A stretch of DNA of 64,000 nt from Roseburia sp. AM59-24XD (GCF_003478445.1 NZ_QUET01000021.1:14225-78224), one strand, 5' to 3'. Shown: positions 19,926 through 28,702, counted from the stretch's first letter. Made by a program: numbers and translations. Notes: generated from the letters alone by a model not told the origin.

Positions 19926-21207
19926 TATGCTGGAGCACACCGATAAAGGAAGAACAAAGCAGACAATCAGAAATTGTGTAACCGTATTACAAAAAGATCC
20001 AGTGTTGAAAAAAGCGATTAAACGAAATGAGCTTTCTGGAAGAATGGACATTGTGAAAGAGGTGCCCTGGGAACGGAGAAATAACAGTCCTACGGTTACA
20101 GATACTGATGAAAATAATCTGAAAATGTATCTGGAAGAAAATTATGAACTGACAAGTGAGCGTGTGATCAAAGCAGGAGTAGATATTGTTTCCAATGAAA
20201 ATAAATATCACCCAATCAGAGATTATCTGGAAAGTCTGGTCTGGGACGGGGTTCCAAGAATAGAAAATATGCTTCCGCATTTTCTGGGAGCAGAAAAGAG
20301 CATATACACAATCGGAGTAATGAAAATGCACATGCTGGCAGCGATTTCAAGAATTTATGAACCGGGGATAAAATATGACATTATGTTGTGCCTGGTTGGA
20401 AGTCAGGGAGCCGGAAAGTCCACATTTTTCAAATATCTGGCGATAAAAGAAGAATGGTTCAGTGACAATCTGGATCATCTGGACGATGAAAATATTTATA
20501 GAAAACTGCAGAACCACTGGATTATCGAAATGGGAGAAATGAAGGCAACTATCACAGCAAAGAATATTGAACAGATAAAATCGTTTCTGAGCAGACAGAA
20601 AGAAACTTATAAAGTGCCTTATGAAGTTCACCCGGAAGACAGACCGAGACAGTGTGTATTTTGCGGAACATCAAATGATCTGAATTTCCTTCCTCTGGAC
20701 AGAACCGGAAACAGACGATTTGCTCCGGTGATGACAGATATGTCGAAAGCAGAAGTTCATATTCTGGACAATGAGGCAGAGAGCAAAGCCTATATCGAAC
20801 AGGCCTGGGCGGAGGCAATGGTACTGTATCGACAAGGGAATGTGTTCTTAGGATTTACAAAGGAAATTGAGGAAGAGGCAAAGCGTCTGCAGAAAGAATT
20901 TATGCCGGAGGATACCAATGCCGGAATCATACAGGCATTTCTTGATGACTACGATGACGATTATGTATGTACAAGAATTCTGTTTGATGAAGCACTGCAC
21001 CGAACCGGAGAAATGAAGCAGTGGGAGGGTAAAGAGATTGCAAATATTATGAACAATGCGATTGAAGGCTGGAAACCACATGGCACACATCGGTTTGGAA
21101 AGGAATATGGAATACAGCGTTCATGGAAAAGAATGGAAGATTCTGTGAAGAAAGATAAAGACGGATTTATGGAAGTGCCAGAACAGTTGGAAATACCGTT
21201 TGAGTAA
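19831..21207 (+). CDS. VapE/VirE-family ATPase (putative mobile-element replication helicase)
   Basis: Proteins of this P-loop family are found in phages, satellites and integrative elements next to primases, and are thought to act in replication. Walker A GSQGAGKST lies in the middle of the protein, followed by HWIIEMGEM (Walker B-like) and TSNDLNFLPLDRTGNRRF. I choose TTG 19831, nine bases after AGGGAGG; the earlier in-frame TTG 19822 touches that site. The gene overlaps the upstream primase by 95 bp, suggesting coupled translation. About 458 residues, typical for the family. Confidence 0.88.
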   Translation: MKKELTNISEKSLMELEDIVNEEMLTTEDVNNMLEHTDKGRTKQTIRNCVTVLQKDPVLKKAIKRNELSGRMDIVKEVPWERRNNSPTVTDTDENNLKMYLEENYELTSERVIKAGVDIVSNENKYHPIRDYLESLVWDGVPRIENMLPHFLGAEKSIYTIGVMKMHMLAAISRIYEPGIKYDIMLCLVGSQGAGKSTFFKYLAIKEEWFSDNLDHLDDENIYRKLQNHWIIEMGEMKATITAKNIEQIKSFLSRQKETYKVPYEVHPEDRPRQCVFCGTSNDLNFLPLDRTGNRRFAPVMTDMSKAEVHILDNEAESKAYIEQAWAEAMVLYRQGNVFLGFTKEIEEEAKRLQKEFMPEDTNAGIIQAFLDDYDDDYVCTRILFDEALHRTGEMKQWEGKEIANIMNNAIEGWKPHGTHRFGKEYGIQRSWKRMEDSVKKDKDGFMEVPEQLEIPFE

Positions 21208-21321
21208 AGATTACTGTAAACGATGTAGACGGAACTTTAAGGAAAAACTTAAAAAGTTAACTTTTAAAATCTTTTAAGCTCCGTTTACAAATTCCGTTTA
21301 CAGACAGGAAAGGAGCAGAAA

Positions 21322-21552
21322 ATGATGAAACAGGGAAGATTAGGATATAACAGCAGCAATGGAAGATATGGATTATTATCATCAGACTTATGGATCGATA
21401 CAGGCTTTCACTGTGGAGAAAATCTGGAAGTGCTGGTAGATGATGAATGGGTACAGACTAGAATGGAGATGAATCTGGCAAGAGAATGGTATCTGGTGGG
21501 GACACCGTACTGTGGAAATCTGGAATATGTACAGGCGAGGATACCAGAATAA
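21322..21552 (+). CDS. DUF5348 family protein
   Basis: A 76-residue protein (RLGYNSSNGRYGLL..., EWVQTRMEMNL, WYLVGTPYCGNLEYVQAR) that matches the DUF5348 pattern known from Firmicute integrative elements. AGGAAAGGAGC precedes two tandem ATGs. It lies between replication genes and the putative oriT. Function unknown. The 114 bp before it contains repeated CCGTTTACA and a partial inverted copy (GTAAACG), possibly regulatory. Confidence 0.8.
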   Translation: MMKQGRLGYNSSNGRYGLLSSDLWIDTGFHCGENLEVLVDDEWVQTRMEMNLAREWYLVGTPYCGNLEYVQARIPE

Positions 21553-21668
21553 ACAGATCTATGATCCACTTCGGTCGGTGCAGAACAGACGTCCATAAGG
21601 ACGTTATGCCCCCGGCAGGGCGCAAGGGGACTTTTGATGGACGGTACGGCTGTCGAAAGTGCTTTTGC

Positions 21669-21799
21669 GTTACTTTTGACAAAAGTAACAAAAGAGGGGC
21701 TTGTCCCCGATACTTCTCGAACTACTAATGTTCGAGAAGGTTCCTAAATATCGTATCCGGCGAAAATTTCTTAAATATCGCCATAACTGGCGTAAATAA
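21669..21799 (+). other. putative origin of transfer (oriT) of island 1
   Basis: The 297-bp gap between DUF5348 and the relaxase contains no convincing gene but three structures: a 9-bp inverted repeat with GAC loop (21669-21677/21681-21689), a perfect 10-bp inverted repeat with 7-base loop (21713-21722/21730-21739), and a repeated TAAATATCG followed by CGCCA-TAA-CTGGCG (about 21743-21792). Position just upstream of a MobV-type relaxase gene fits an oriT. The nick position cannot be assigned from sequence alone. Confidence 0.65.
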
Positions 21800-21849
21800 A
21801 AATTATGTGCCATGTCTGGCACTCAAACAGAGAAGAGGTGAGAAAACAT

Positions 21850-23265
21850 ATGATAAAACGAACAATCAGTGGCATGATCGGAGCCGGCTCACTGGCTCAT
21901 AACAGACGAGATTTTGTAGCAGAAAATGTAAATCCAGACAGAGTACAACTGAACATTTGTTATAAGAATGAGAATCTGAAAGAAGTTTATAAGGAACTGT
22001 TTAACGATGCTGTGGAGAGATACAATGTCGGGAAAAGAAAGGACCGGCAGATTGCAAATTATTATGAAAAAATCCGACAGGGTAAACAGGAGAAGTTGTT
22101 CCATGAAGTGATATTCCAGATAGGAAATCGTGAGGATATGGCGGTGGGAACGTCAGAAGGAAATCTAGCTGTAAAGGTACTGGACGAATATGTGAAAGAC
22201 TTCCAGAAGCGGAATCCGACACTTCGGGTATTTAGCTGCTATCTGCATCAGGACGAAGCTACTCCGCATCTGCATATTGACTTTGTTCCTTATGTGACCA
22301 ACTGGAAGGGAAAAGGAATGGATACTAGAGTTTCACTGAAGCAGGCATTAAAAAGTCTTGGATTTCAAGGCGGAAATAAGCACGACACAGAACTGAATCA
22401 GTGGATAAACCATGAAAAAGAAGTGTTAGCAGAAATTGCAAAGCAACATGGAATTGAATGGGAACAGAAAGGAACACATGAAGAGCATCTGGATGTTTAC
22501 AATTTCAAGAAAAAAGAACGCAAAAAAGAAGTGCAGGAACTGGAACAGAAAAAAGAATATCTGACAGCGGAGAATGAAGGTCTGGTTTTTCAGGTTGCAG
22601 AAGCGAGAGCAGACATTAAGCTGCTGGAAGAAGAAAAAAATCAGTTACAGAAAGATAAAGAAACAGCAGAAAAACGTGCGGAGAAAGCAGAAATGGAATT
22701 GAAAAAACTGGAGGACAGAAGAGAATTCCTACAACCTGTGATGGATAATGTCAGTAAGGAAATAAAAGAATATGGAATGATCATAACATTTCTGCCGGAA
22801 GCTACAGCATTGGAACGTGCGGTAACTTACCGGGATAAGAAAATAAAACCATTATTCATTGAAATGAAAAACAAAATTGGTGCGATGGCTGCACAGGTGA
22901 AAGAACTCACAAGAGAAAGAGATAGTTGGAAAAGTAAGTTTCAGAAGAAAAAGCAAGAGCATGAAAAAACAAAAAAGGAACTGGCAGAAGTTCAGAAAGA
23001 TTATCAGAAATTGTCTGGTGAGAAAGAAATACTACAGGGGCTTGCGGACAGATATAATCGACTTTTACGCATGCTAGGGAAAGATATGGTAGAAAGGCTG
23101 GTACAGGACGATATCCGGATACAGGAGGAACTTGAAGCGAAAAAGAGGAAAGAGCAAATGCCGAAAAAAATAGGTGACCGCATACAATGGGCAAGAGAAC
23201 GAAGTGAAGAACACAATGCACAGATAAAGAAGAACAAAACAAAATACAGAGGAATGGAGTTGTAA
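21850..23265 (+). CDS. MobV/Pre-type relaxase (plasmid recombination enzyme family)
   Basis: DNA-nicking protein that starts conjugative mobilisation at oriT. The third relaxase motif HQDEATPHLHIDF is clear, and the N-terminus (ISGMIGAGSLAHNRRDF) matches the MobV family. The C-terminal half is a long Glu/Lys-rich coiled coil. The start ATG 21850 follows GAAGAGGTG; the upstream in-frame start at 21805 lacks a ribosome site. It has 471 residues. No type IV secretion genes are present, so island 1 would be mobilisable only with a helper. Confidence 0.92.
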   Translation: MIKRTISGMIGAGSLAHNRRDFVAENVNPDRVQLNICYKNENLKEVYKELFNDAVERYNVGKRKDRQIANYYEKIRQGKQEKLFHEVIFQIGNREDMAVGTSEGNLAVKVLDEYVKDFQKRNPTLRVFSCYLHQDEATPHLHIDFVPYVTNWKGKGMDTRVSLKQALKSLGFQGGNKHDTELNQWINHEKEVLAEIAKQHGIEWEQKGTHEEHLDVYNFKKKERKKEVQELEQKKEYLTAENEGLVFQVAEARADIKLLEEEKNQLQKDKETAEKRAEKAEMELKKLEDRREFLQPVMDNVSKEIKEYGMIITFLPEATALERAVTYRDKKIKPLFIEMKNKIGAMAAQVKELTRERDSWKSKFQKKKQEHEKTKKELAEVQKDYQKLSGEKEILQGLADRYNRLLRMLGKDMVERLVQDDIRIQEELEAKKRKEQMPKKIGDRIQWARERSEEHNAQIKKNKTKYRGMEL

Positions 23266-23269
23266 GAAT

Positions 23270-23644
23270 ATGAAGAAACAGATTTATGATGAAAAGAACG
23301 GACTGAGCTATACATTGCATGGAGATTATTATCTGCCAGACCTGGGAATCAATGAGGAAGAATCCACATATGGGAAATATGGAATAATGCGAAAGCAGTT
23401 TCTGAAGGAGCATCGAAGTGCCAGGTATCAGTATCTGGTATTGACTGGGAAACTGACGGAGCATCTGAATCAGGTTGATAAAGAAGTAAGAGAAAAAGTC
23501 GAGATACTGGTGGAGCAGATGGCTGAACAGTGGGGCGTGACAAAAGAACTGAAGATGCAGGATCAGATGGAATGGGTTAGGAAAATGAATAATATTCGTA
23601 GCAGAGCAGTAGAGATTATAGATGTAGAATTGATTTGTGTTTAG
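23270..23644 (+). CDS. TnpV family transposon-encoded protein
   Basis: A 124-residue protein whose sequence (YDEKNGLSYTLHGDYYLPDL, RQFLKEHR-like, AEQWGVTKELKMQDQMEWV) matches the TnpV family carried on Firmicute mobilisable elements. It begins 4 bp after the relaxase stop and ends before the MarR promoter. Biochemical role unknown; the N-terminal motif is characteristic. Confidence 0.85.
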   Translation: MKKQIYDEKNGLSYTLHGDYYLPDLGINEEESTYGKYGIMRKQFLKEHRSARYQYLVLTGKLTEHLNQVDKEVREKVEILVEQMAEQWGVTKELKMQDQMEWVRKMNNIRSRAVEIIDVELICV

Positions 23645-23678
23645 GAGGACAAAGTGGCAGATATAATGTTAAAAGTAA

Positions 23679-23707
23679 TTGCGTGCGCACGCATATTGTA
23701 TTATAAT
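23679..23707 (+). promoter_or_regulatory. promoter and palindromic operator of the MarR-MATE unit
   Basis: TTGCGT (23679-23684) and a perfect TATAAT (23702-23707) are 17 bp apart. The -35 is overlapped by the 14-bp perfect palindrome TGCGTGC-GCACGCA (23680-23693), a plausible MarR dimer site giving autorepression. Confidence 0.7.
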
Positions 23708-23732
23708 ACTGGTGGTTAGGAGGAATATATCT

Positions 23733-24182
23733 ATGAAACTATTAAAATGGCTTTCAGTAACAGACCGATTTTACAAAATCTATTTAGATAAACAGCTTGC
23801 CCCCTTTGGAATCAACAACAGCCAATATATGTTTTTGATTAAAATCTGTCGTTCGCCTGGCATTTTACAGGATTCTTTAATGGATATGTTTTATGTTCAT
23901 CCGAGCAATATTGTACGGACAGTTGCGGCATTAGAAAAGCAGGGAATGATTATGCGTTCCCCAAATGATAAGGATAAGCGGACGTGTAAGCTGTATCCTA
24001 CGGAACGTGCGCTGTCTGTAATTGATGAGGTACAGACGGTATGTGAAAAGACAGAAGCTCTTTTATTGCAAGGCTTCAGGGAATCTGATAAAAACCTCTT
24101 TATTGATTTGCTGATTCAGGCAGGTGAAAATATTACAGCGGAACTCCGTATAGAAAGAAAGGGGGATGAATTTAATGACTGA
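23733..24182 (+). CDS. MarR-family transcriptional regulator
   Basis: A winged-helix regulator of 149 residues. The recognition-helix region (DSLMDMFYVHPSNIVRTVAALEKQG, wing at SPNDKDKRTCKLYPT) is typical of MarR. ATG 23733 has TTAGGAGG upstream; the earlier in-frame start at 23679 lies in the promoter. It overlaps the MATE transporter gene by 8 bp, so the two form one unit, probably repressed by this protein and induced by a ligand of the pump. Confidence 0.9.
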   Translation: MKLLKWLSVTDRFYKIYLDKQLAPFGINNSQYMFLIKICRSPGILQDSLMDMFYVHPSNIVRTVAALEKQGMIMRSPNDKDKRTCKLYPTERALSVIDEVQTVCEKTEALLLQGFRESDKNLFIDLLIQAGENITAELRIERKGDEFND

Positions 24183-25530
24183 GAATCCCCTAGGCTATGA
24201 AAAAATTTCAAAGCTGTTGAAAAATTTTGCTGTTCCCAGTATTGTGGCGTCTCTTATCGGCTCAATCTACAATATTGTGGATCAGATTTTTATTGGTCAA
24301 GGGGTCGGTTATTTGGGAAATGCAGCAACCAATGTTGCCTACCCGTTTTCTACCATCTGCCTTGCCATTGCACTACTGGTCGGAATTGGCAGTGCTTCCA
24401 GTGTCTCCCTCTGTCTTGGACGCAAAGAGCCGAAAGCTGCCGCCAAAGCAGCGGGAAATGGTATTGTTCTGATGGGAATTTTCGGAATTATTTATTTGCT
24501 GGTTGGAGAAACTTTTCTGTCTTTGCTCCTAAAGGCATTTGGGGCAACGACAGATGTATTTCCATATGCAAAGCAGTATGCCAGCATAACATTGATTGGA
24601 ATGCCGTTTCTTATTGTAACGAATGGTATGAGCAATTTGATTCGAGCAGATGGAAAACCAAAGTATTCAATGGTTTGCATGGTTATGGGAGCTATTATCA
24701 ATACCATTCTTGACCCTATTTTTATTTTTGCTTGCGATTGGGGGATTGCCGGCGCAGCTTGGGCAACAGTTATTGGGCAAATTTTTTCCTTCATACTCGC
24801 ACTCCGTTATCTATGGCGTTTCCAAACAATCCATTTTGAAAAAGAGTCGTTTTTATTGGACATCAAAGAAAGCATGAAAATTTGCAGCATGGGAATCAGC
24901 AGCAGCTCAAACCAGATTGCAGTTACCGTGATTCAAATCATTCAGTACAATTCGTTGACTTATTACGGCGCATTAACAAAATATGGAACAGATATTCCAT
25001 TAGCTGCTTGCGGAATCGTTATGAAAACAAATGCCATAATCCTTGCGATTGTTGTAGGAATCTCGCAGGGAACACAGCCGATTATCGGCTTCAACTATGG
25101 GGCAAGGCAATACCATCGTGTACGGGAGGCTTACCTGCTTGCGGTAAAATGGAACCTTGTTGTTTCCACAATTGCTTTCATCGCATTTCAATTTTTCCCG
25201 CAATCTATCATTTCGCTATTCGGAGATGGGGACGAGCTGTATTTTGAATTTGCTGTTTTGTTCATGCGTACCTATCTTTTCATGGTGTTGGTAAATGGTG
25301 TGCAGTTGCTTTCTTCCAGTTTTTTTACCGCAATAGGAAAATCGTTAAAAGGTGCTCTGTTGGCATTAACAAGGCAGACCTTTGTGTTGATTCCGCTTAC
25401 CCTGCTGCTCCCGCTTCGTTTCGGAATTATGGGAGTATTGCTTGCGGGACCTGTTGCTGATTTTTCAGCGTTTATGCTATCTGTTGTGCTGGTGGGTATA
25501 GAATTAAAAAAACAAAAAAATAACATGTAA
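24175..25530 (+). CDS. MATE-family multidrug efflux transporter
   Basis: Multi-pass membrane antiporter of 451 residues with 12 predicted hydrophobic segments and typical MATE N-terminal sequence (LKNFAVPSIVASLIGSIYNIVDQIFIGQ). ATG 24175 is nine bases after AAAGGGGG; ATG 24166 in the same frame is too close. Overlaps the marR stop codon. Likely cargo giving tolerance to a toxic compound; the substrate cannot be told from sequence. Codon use and the promoter differ from neighbouring mobilisation genes. Confidence 0.93.
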   Translation: MTENPLGYEKISKLLKNFAVPSIVASLIGSIYNIVDQIFIGQGVGYLGNAATNVAYPFSTICLAIALLVGIGSASSVSLCLGRKEPKAAAKAAGNGIVLMGIFGIIYLLVGETFLSLLLKAFGATTDVFPYAKQYASITLIGMPFLIVTNGMSNLIRADGKPKYSMVCMVMGAIINTILDPIFIFACDWGIAGAAWATVIGQIFSFILALRYLWRFQTIHFEKESFLLDIKESMKICSMGISSSSNQIAVTVIQIIQYNSLTYYGALTKYGTDIPLAACGIVMKTNAIILAIVVGISQGTQPIIGFNYGARQYHRVREAYLLAVKWNLVVSTIAFIAFQFFPQSIISLFGDGDELYFEFAVLFMRTYLFMVLVNGVQLLSSSFFTAIGKSLKGALLALTRQTFVLIPLTLLLPLRFGIMGVLLAGPVADFSAFMLSVVLVGIELKKQKNNM

Positions 25531-25658
25531 ACAACAGCCCTATGTGAAAACATTCTTTTTCCGCCGTTAAGTAATCAAGAAGCAAAAACTTAAAAACCGT
25601 TGCGATAAATTTTATAAATTTAGTAGGATAATATTTAGAAGTAAGGATTGAGAAAAAT

Positions 25659-25787
25659 ATGGAAACTATAAAATGGGTTCTATGTCCTATCTGTGGAAAT
25701 AAAACCCGAACGATAATGCAAGAAGATACCGAATTAAAGAACTTTCCACTCTACTGTCCGAAGTGTAAACAGCAAACACTTAACTGA
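25659..25787 (+). pseudogene. cysteine-rich KTR domain protein, truncated
   Basis: Encodes 42 residues (WVLCPICGNKTRTIM..., NFPLYCPKCKQQT) with two CxxC zinc-binding pairs and the KTR signature seen in small proteins of Tn916-like elements. It stops sooner than the usual 55-60 residues, exactly where the fragment of a TrlF-like ATPase gene begins, so a deletion probably fused the two. The preceding 128 bp (25531-25658) shows nothing I can name. Confidence 0.65.
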
Positions 25788-26058
25788 TCTTGCAAAACGG
25801 AGAAAAACAGTAATTATAGCAACACATAATGCTAATATTGCAGTTGGCACACTTCCGTATATTAGTATACTAAGAACTCATGAGAATGGAGTATATAAAA
25901 CGTATATTGGTAATCCTTTTTATGATGAACTTAGAAATATAAATGATGAAACAGACACTAAAAACTGGACTCAAGAAAGTAGGCATACTTTTGAGGGCGG
26001 TAAAAATGCATTTTATGATAGGAAGGATATTTATGAATCAGGAAAGCAAAGTGATTAA
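25786..26058 (+). pseudogene. 3' remnant of a TrlF/Spaf_1101-like AAA ATPase gene
   Basis: An open frame without start encodes about 90 residues: RKTVIIATHNANIAVG (the last ATPase motif with the H-loop His), then W-TQESRHTFEGGKNAFYDRKDIY, which resembles the C-terminus of TrlF-type PHP-ATPases. The N-terminal thousand residues are missing and the fragment abuts a truncated KTR gene. TrlF-type proteins have been linked to phage defence, so this may be what is left of a defence module. Family assignment rests on the short C-terminal motif. Confidence 0.55.
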
Positions 26059-26341
26059 TGTACATTTGGAGAAAAGAGAAAATAAAGATTATTTAGTATT
26101 TGGCTTTGAAGAAGTTGCAGAAGTATGTCTTAATGATGATGAGAGTCAAAATAATTTGAAAAGTATATTTGTAAAGTTACTTACGGAGATTACAAAGTAT
26201 CCAATTGAATTACAGTTTTTGGAAAAACCAGAATATAAAACAGGATTATATATAGATGTGTGTAAAGAATATATAAAAGATTTAAATAAAGAGATTACGA
26301 ATGTAAGAAAAAATATGCCAGAAAAACTAAAAATACATTGA
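26033..26341 (+). CDS. small protein that followed the TrlF-like ATPase
   Basis: A 102-residue protein (MNQESKVINVHLEKREN..., GLYIDVCKEYIKDLNKEI) starting at ATG 26033 after GGAAGGA, overlapping the ATPase remnant by 26 bp. Such overlap suggests the two were once translated together. I do not recognise a family, and it has no membrane segment. It appears intact even though its partner is broken. Confidence 0.6.
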   Translation: MNQESKVINVHLEKRENKDYLVFGFEEVAEVCLNDDESQNNLKSIFVKLLTEITKYPIELQFLEKPEYKTGLYIDVCKEYIKDLNKEITNVRKNMPEKLKIH

Positions 26342-26460
26342 TAACACCATGATAACAAAAATTCCGGAAAACCACACGGACACAACGGAAAATCCGGATT
26401 TTTCCCCACAAATCACACGAAAAATCACCATTCGCACACAGCAATATAGCGGTCTGATAT
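26342..26460. other. right end of island 1, non-coding
   Basis: No gene is visible. ATGATAACAAAA at 26349-26360 repeats the 12-mer at 16795-16806 near the left end of the same island, which may be an arm-type site for its integrase. The interval also contains an imperfect inverted repeat, ATTCCGG (26361-26367) with CCGGATT (26394-26400). Confidence 0.5.
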
Positions 26461-26515
26461 CGTGAGGGTGGACGTACAGTAGGATCTGGAAAGGTTGCTA
26501 CAATCATCGAGTAAT
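26461..26515 (+). repeat. attachment site copy 2 (junction of the two islands)
   Basis: A 55-bp copy of the tuf 3' end with stop codon, with one mismatch to copy 1 and one to copy 3. It is both the right end of island 1 and the left end of island 2. Confidence 0.88.
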
Positions 26516-26539
26516 TAATAGAATTACAGTAAATTCAAG

Positions 26540-26571
26540 GCTTCCAAGGTTTTCCTTGGGAGCCTTTTTAC
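26540..26571 (+). terminator. terminator supplied by island 2 to tuf
   Basis: Sequence AAGGCTTCCAAGG followed by TTTT and CCTTGGGAGCC with a TTTTT tail forms a strong stem-loop about 25 bp after attachment site copy 2. It is unrelated in sequence to the terminators after copies 1 and 3. Confidence 0.85.
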
Positions 26572-26599
26572 ATGCAGAAATAATGAAAATGAGTGTGAG

Positions 26600-26617
26600 C
26601 GGTGCCAAAACGGTGCC
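26600..26617. repeat. CGGTGCC direct repeat, left end of island 2
   Basis: CGGTGCC-AAAA-CGGTGCC: a 7-bp motif repeated at 11-bp pitch. The identical 18-mer occurs at 34522-34539, near the other end of island 2, so these are candidate integrase arm sites. Confidence 0.65.
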
Positions 26618-26740
26618 GAAAAGTGGAAAATCATATGAAGATTTATGTTTTGCTATGTTTGCTTGATGTCAAATATAATAGTCCTTTTGCATAAAAAACG
26701 AATATTACATGCATAAAAATGTGAAAAAAACACAAAAATA

Positions 26741-26769
26741 TTGACATAGAATTCAAAAAAAGCTATATT
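26741..26769 (+). promoter_or_regulatory. promoter of the rloAB-like cassette
   Basis: TTGACA (26741-26746) and TATATT (26764-26769) are 17 bp apart; the ribosome site AGGAGG follows. Two direct repeats TGCATAAAAA (26688-26697 and 26710-26719, 22 bp apart) lie upstream and could be an operator. Confidence 0.75.
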
Positions 26770-26795
26770 ATATATTATCTAGGAGGTGTTGTAAT

Positions 26796-27989
26796 ATGTT
26801 TGTACAGTTTATGTTAAAAAATGTTCTGTCGTTTAAAGAAGAGACAGTTTTAGACATGACAGCAATTAATGCGTATAAGGAACATCAATGTAATTTAATT
26901 GACTATGGGACAAAAGAGAAATATCTTAGAGTTGCAGCAATTTACGGTGCAAATGCAAGTGGTAAATCAAATATTTATATGGCTATGACATATTTTCAAA
27001 GAATTATTGCGGAGTCTTTAAATAATGTTGAAGATGGAGAGGCAACAGCTATTCAAACATATTATCAGCCATTTTCATTTGATAGTGAAAAAGAAAACTC
27101 AGAATTTCAGATTGTGCAGATTTTAGGAAATTTTGAATATAAGTATGGTTTTGAATATAATTCAAATTGCATTGTTACGGAATGGTTATATAGAAAAAAT
27201 TTGCAAACTAAAAGGAGTTCAACAGTTTTTGAGCGTACAACAGAAAAAGTTGAATTTGGTTCATGTGTAAGAAAAGAATGTGAAGTATATAAAGAACAAA
27301 TTCCAGTTGAAACTTTGGTTTTAACATTTTTCAATAAGTTAAAACTAAAATCTAATATTTTTAAGATTGTTTATTCTGGAGTAATGGATACATTAGTTGT
27401 TCCGACAGATTTTTGTGAGGATACTCGGCTTCTAGAAGCACTTTTGCCACGATTAATTGATGAAGAAAAAAGTGCATTGGTAGAGTTCTTGTCTGCTATT
27501 GATACAGGTATTAAAGATATTGATTATGATGATAGCGAGAAAGAAGTTAAATTTACAACTTATCATAAGGGGAAAGACGGCGAATTACATCCACTCGATT
27601 TATTTTTTGAATCAGAAGGAACGATTAAAAGTATTATGTTATTCATTTATGTACGTACAGCTATTCTTTATAATAAATCTATTTTTGTAGATGAATTGAA
27701 TATCAAATTACATCCACTTTTATTGAAATTTATTATTGATTTGTTTTATGAAAATGAATCGCAAGCCCAATTAATTTATACAACACATGATACTACTTTA
27801 TTGGATAAAAAGTTCTTTAGAAGGGATCAGATTTGGTTTGTACAAAAGGATGAATTTGGATATTCAGAATTGTCCGCTTTGTCAGATTTTAAAGTAAGAT
27901 CAGATGCTTCGTTTGAAAGAGATTATTTAGCTGGGGTATATGGAGGTATTCCGTGGTTGAAAGAATTCAGTATGAAAGAGGGTAAGTAA
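26796..27989 (+). CDS. rloA: AAA15-family ATPase, RloA-like (defence)
   Basis: ABC/SMC-type ATPase of 397 residues. Walker A GANASGKS is at about 51-58, an LSGG-like SEGTIKS signature at about 280, Walker B SIFVDELN at about 295-302, and an H-loop TTHDT at about 329-333. This arrangement matches OLD/AAA15 ATPases, of which RloA is one. The next gene, one base on, is RloB-like; together they match the RloAB pair found in restriction and abortive-infection loci, and resemble in layout the AriA-AriB (PARIS) system. It has its own promoter and is strongly AT-rich against its surroundings. Phage-defence function is inferred, not shown here. Confidence 0.88.
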   Translation: MFVQFMLKNVLSFKEETVLDMTAINAYKEHQCNLIDYGTKEKYLRVAAIYGANASGKSNIYMAMTYFQRIIAESLNNVEDGEATAIQTYYQPFSFDSEKENSEFQIVQILGNFEYKYGFEYNSNCIVTEWLYRKNLQTKRSSTVFERTTEKVEFGSCVRKECEVYKEQIPVETLVLTFFNKLKLKSNIFKIVYSGVMDTLVVPTDFCEDTRLLEALLPRLIDEEKSALVEFLSAIDTGIKDIDYDDSEKEVKFTTYHKGKDGELHPLDLFFESEGTIKSIMLFIYVRTAILYNKSIFVDELNIKLHPLLLKFIIDLFYENESQAQLIYTTHDTTLLDKKFFRRDQIWFVQKDEFGYSELSALSDFKVRSDASFERDYLAGVYGGIPWLKEFSMKEGK

Positions 27990-28670
27990 ATGGGTTCAGA
28001 TGATTTATTTAAAAAGAGGCGAGAAGCTAGAACTCAAAGGAAGCATGAATACAAGCCCCCCAAGGCAAATTCTTATTTAATTGTTACAGAGGGAGAGCGT
28101 ACAGAACCATTATATTTTAAGGGTATGCAGAAACTTATACAAGAGAAGGTAGGTGGAGTAGTAGATATTATAGAACAGCCGCTTATTGACGTACATGGTG
28201 AAGGTTGTTCTACGACTAGACTTGTTGAAGTAGCAGACCAAATTATAAAAGATGCAAAAATCATCTATCAAAATGTATGGATTGTGTTTGATAAGGATGA
28301 TTTTGATGACTTTGACCAAGCAATACAAGAAGCTATAAATAGAGGATATAATGTTGCTTGGAGTAATCAGTCTTTTGAATATTGGTTATATCTGCATTTT
28401 TATTATAGTGATTCTGCGTTACACAGACACCAATGGAATGCGAAGCTAGATGAAATTTTTAAGAAAAATAATTTGGGTGATGGGACATATCAAAAAAATT
28501 ATGATGATATATATAGCTTGGTAGATATATATGGTGGTGTAACTGTCGCAATAAAGCATGCAAAACGTAGGATGGCTGAATTTGAGAGAGGTGGATACAA
28601 ACCATCAGAATATGATCCGGGAACAATGGTATATAAATTAGTAGAATCTTTGAAAGTGTACTTAGAGTAA
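27990..28670 (+). CDS. rloB: RloB-like protein, putative Toprim effector
   Basis: A 226-residue protein with the RloB signature: YLIVTEGERTEPLYFKG at about 29-45 (acidic Toprim-like first motif) and IVFDKDDFDDF at about 98-108 (Asp-rich second motif), then SNQSFEYWLYLHF. The Toprim-like Glu and Asp residues suggest a metal-dependent nuclease. It starts immediately after the RloA-like stop codon (27987-27989), so the pair is translationally linked, and a strong terminator closes the unit at 28735. A role as the effector unleashed by the ATPase is inferred from related defence pairs. Confidence 0.87.
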   Translation: MGSDDLFKKRREARTQRKHEYKPPKANSYLIVTEGERTEPLYFKGMQKLIQEKVGGVVDIIEQPLIDVHGEGCSTTRLVEVADQIIKDAKIIYQNVWIVFDKDDFDDFDQAIQEAINRGYNVAWSNQSFEYWLYLHFYYSDSALHRHQWNAKLDEIFKKNNLGDGTYQKNYDDIYSLVDIYGGVTVAIKHAKRRMAEFERGGYKPSEYDPGTMVYKLVESLKVYLE

Positions 28671-28702
28671 GAAAAACATTGTAATGGATAAGATACAAGG
28701 TA

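Noticed and set aside
25943..26032. N-terminal extension of the 102-residue ORF to ATG 25943
   Set aside because: That region encodes the TrlF-like ATPase remnant in another frame, and ATG 26033 has a proper ribosome site.
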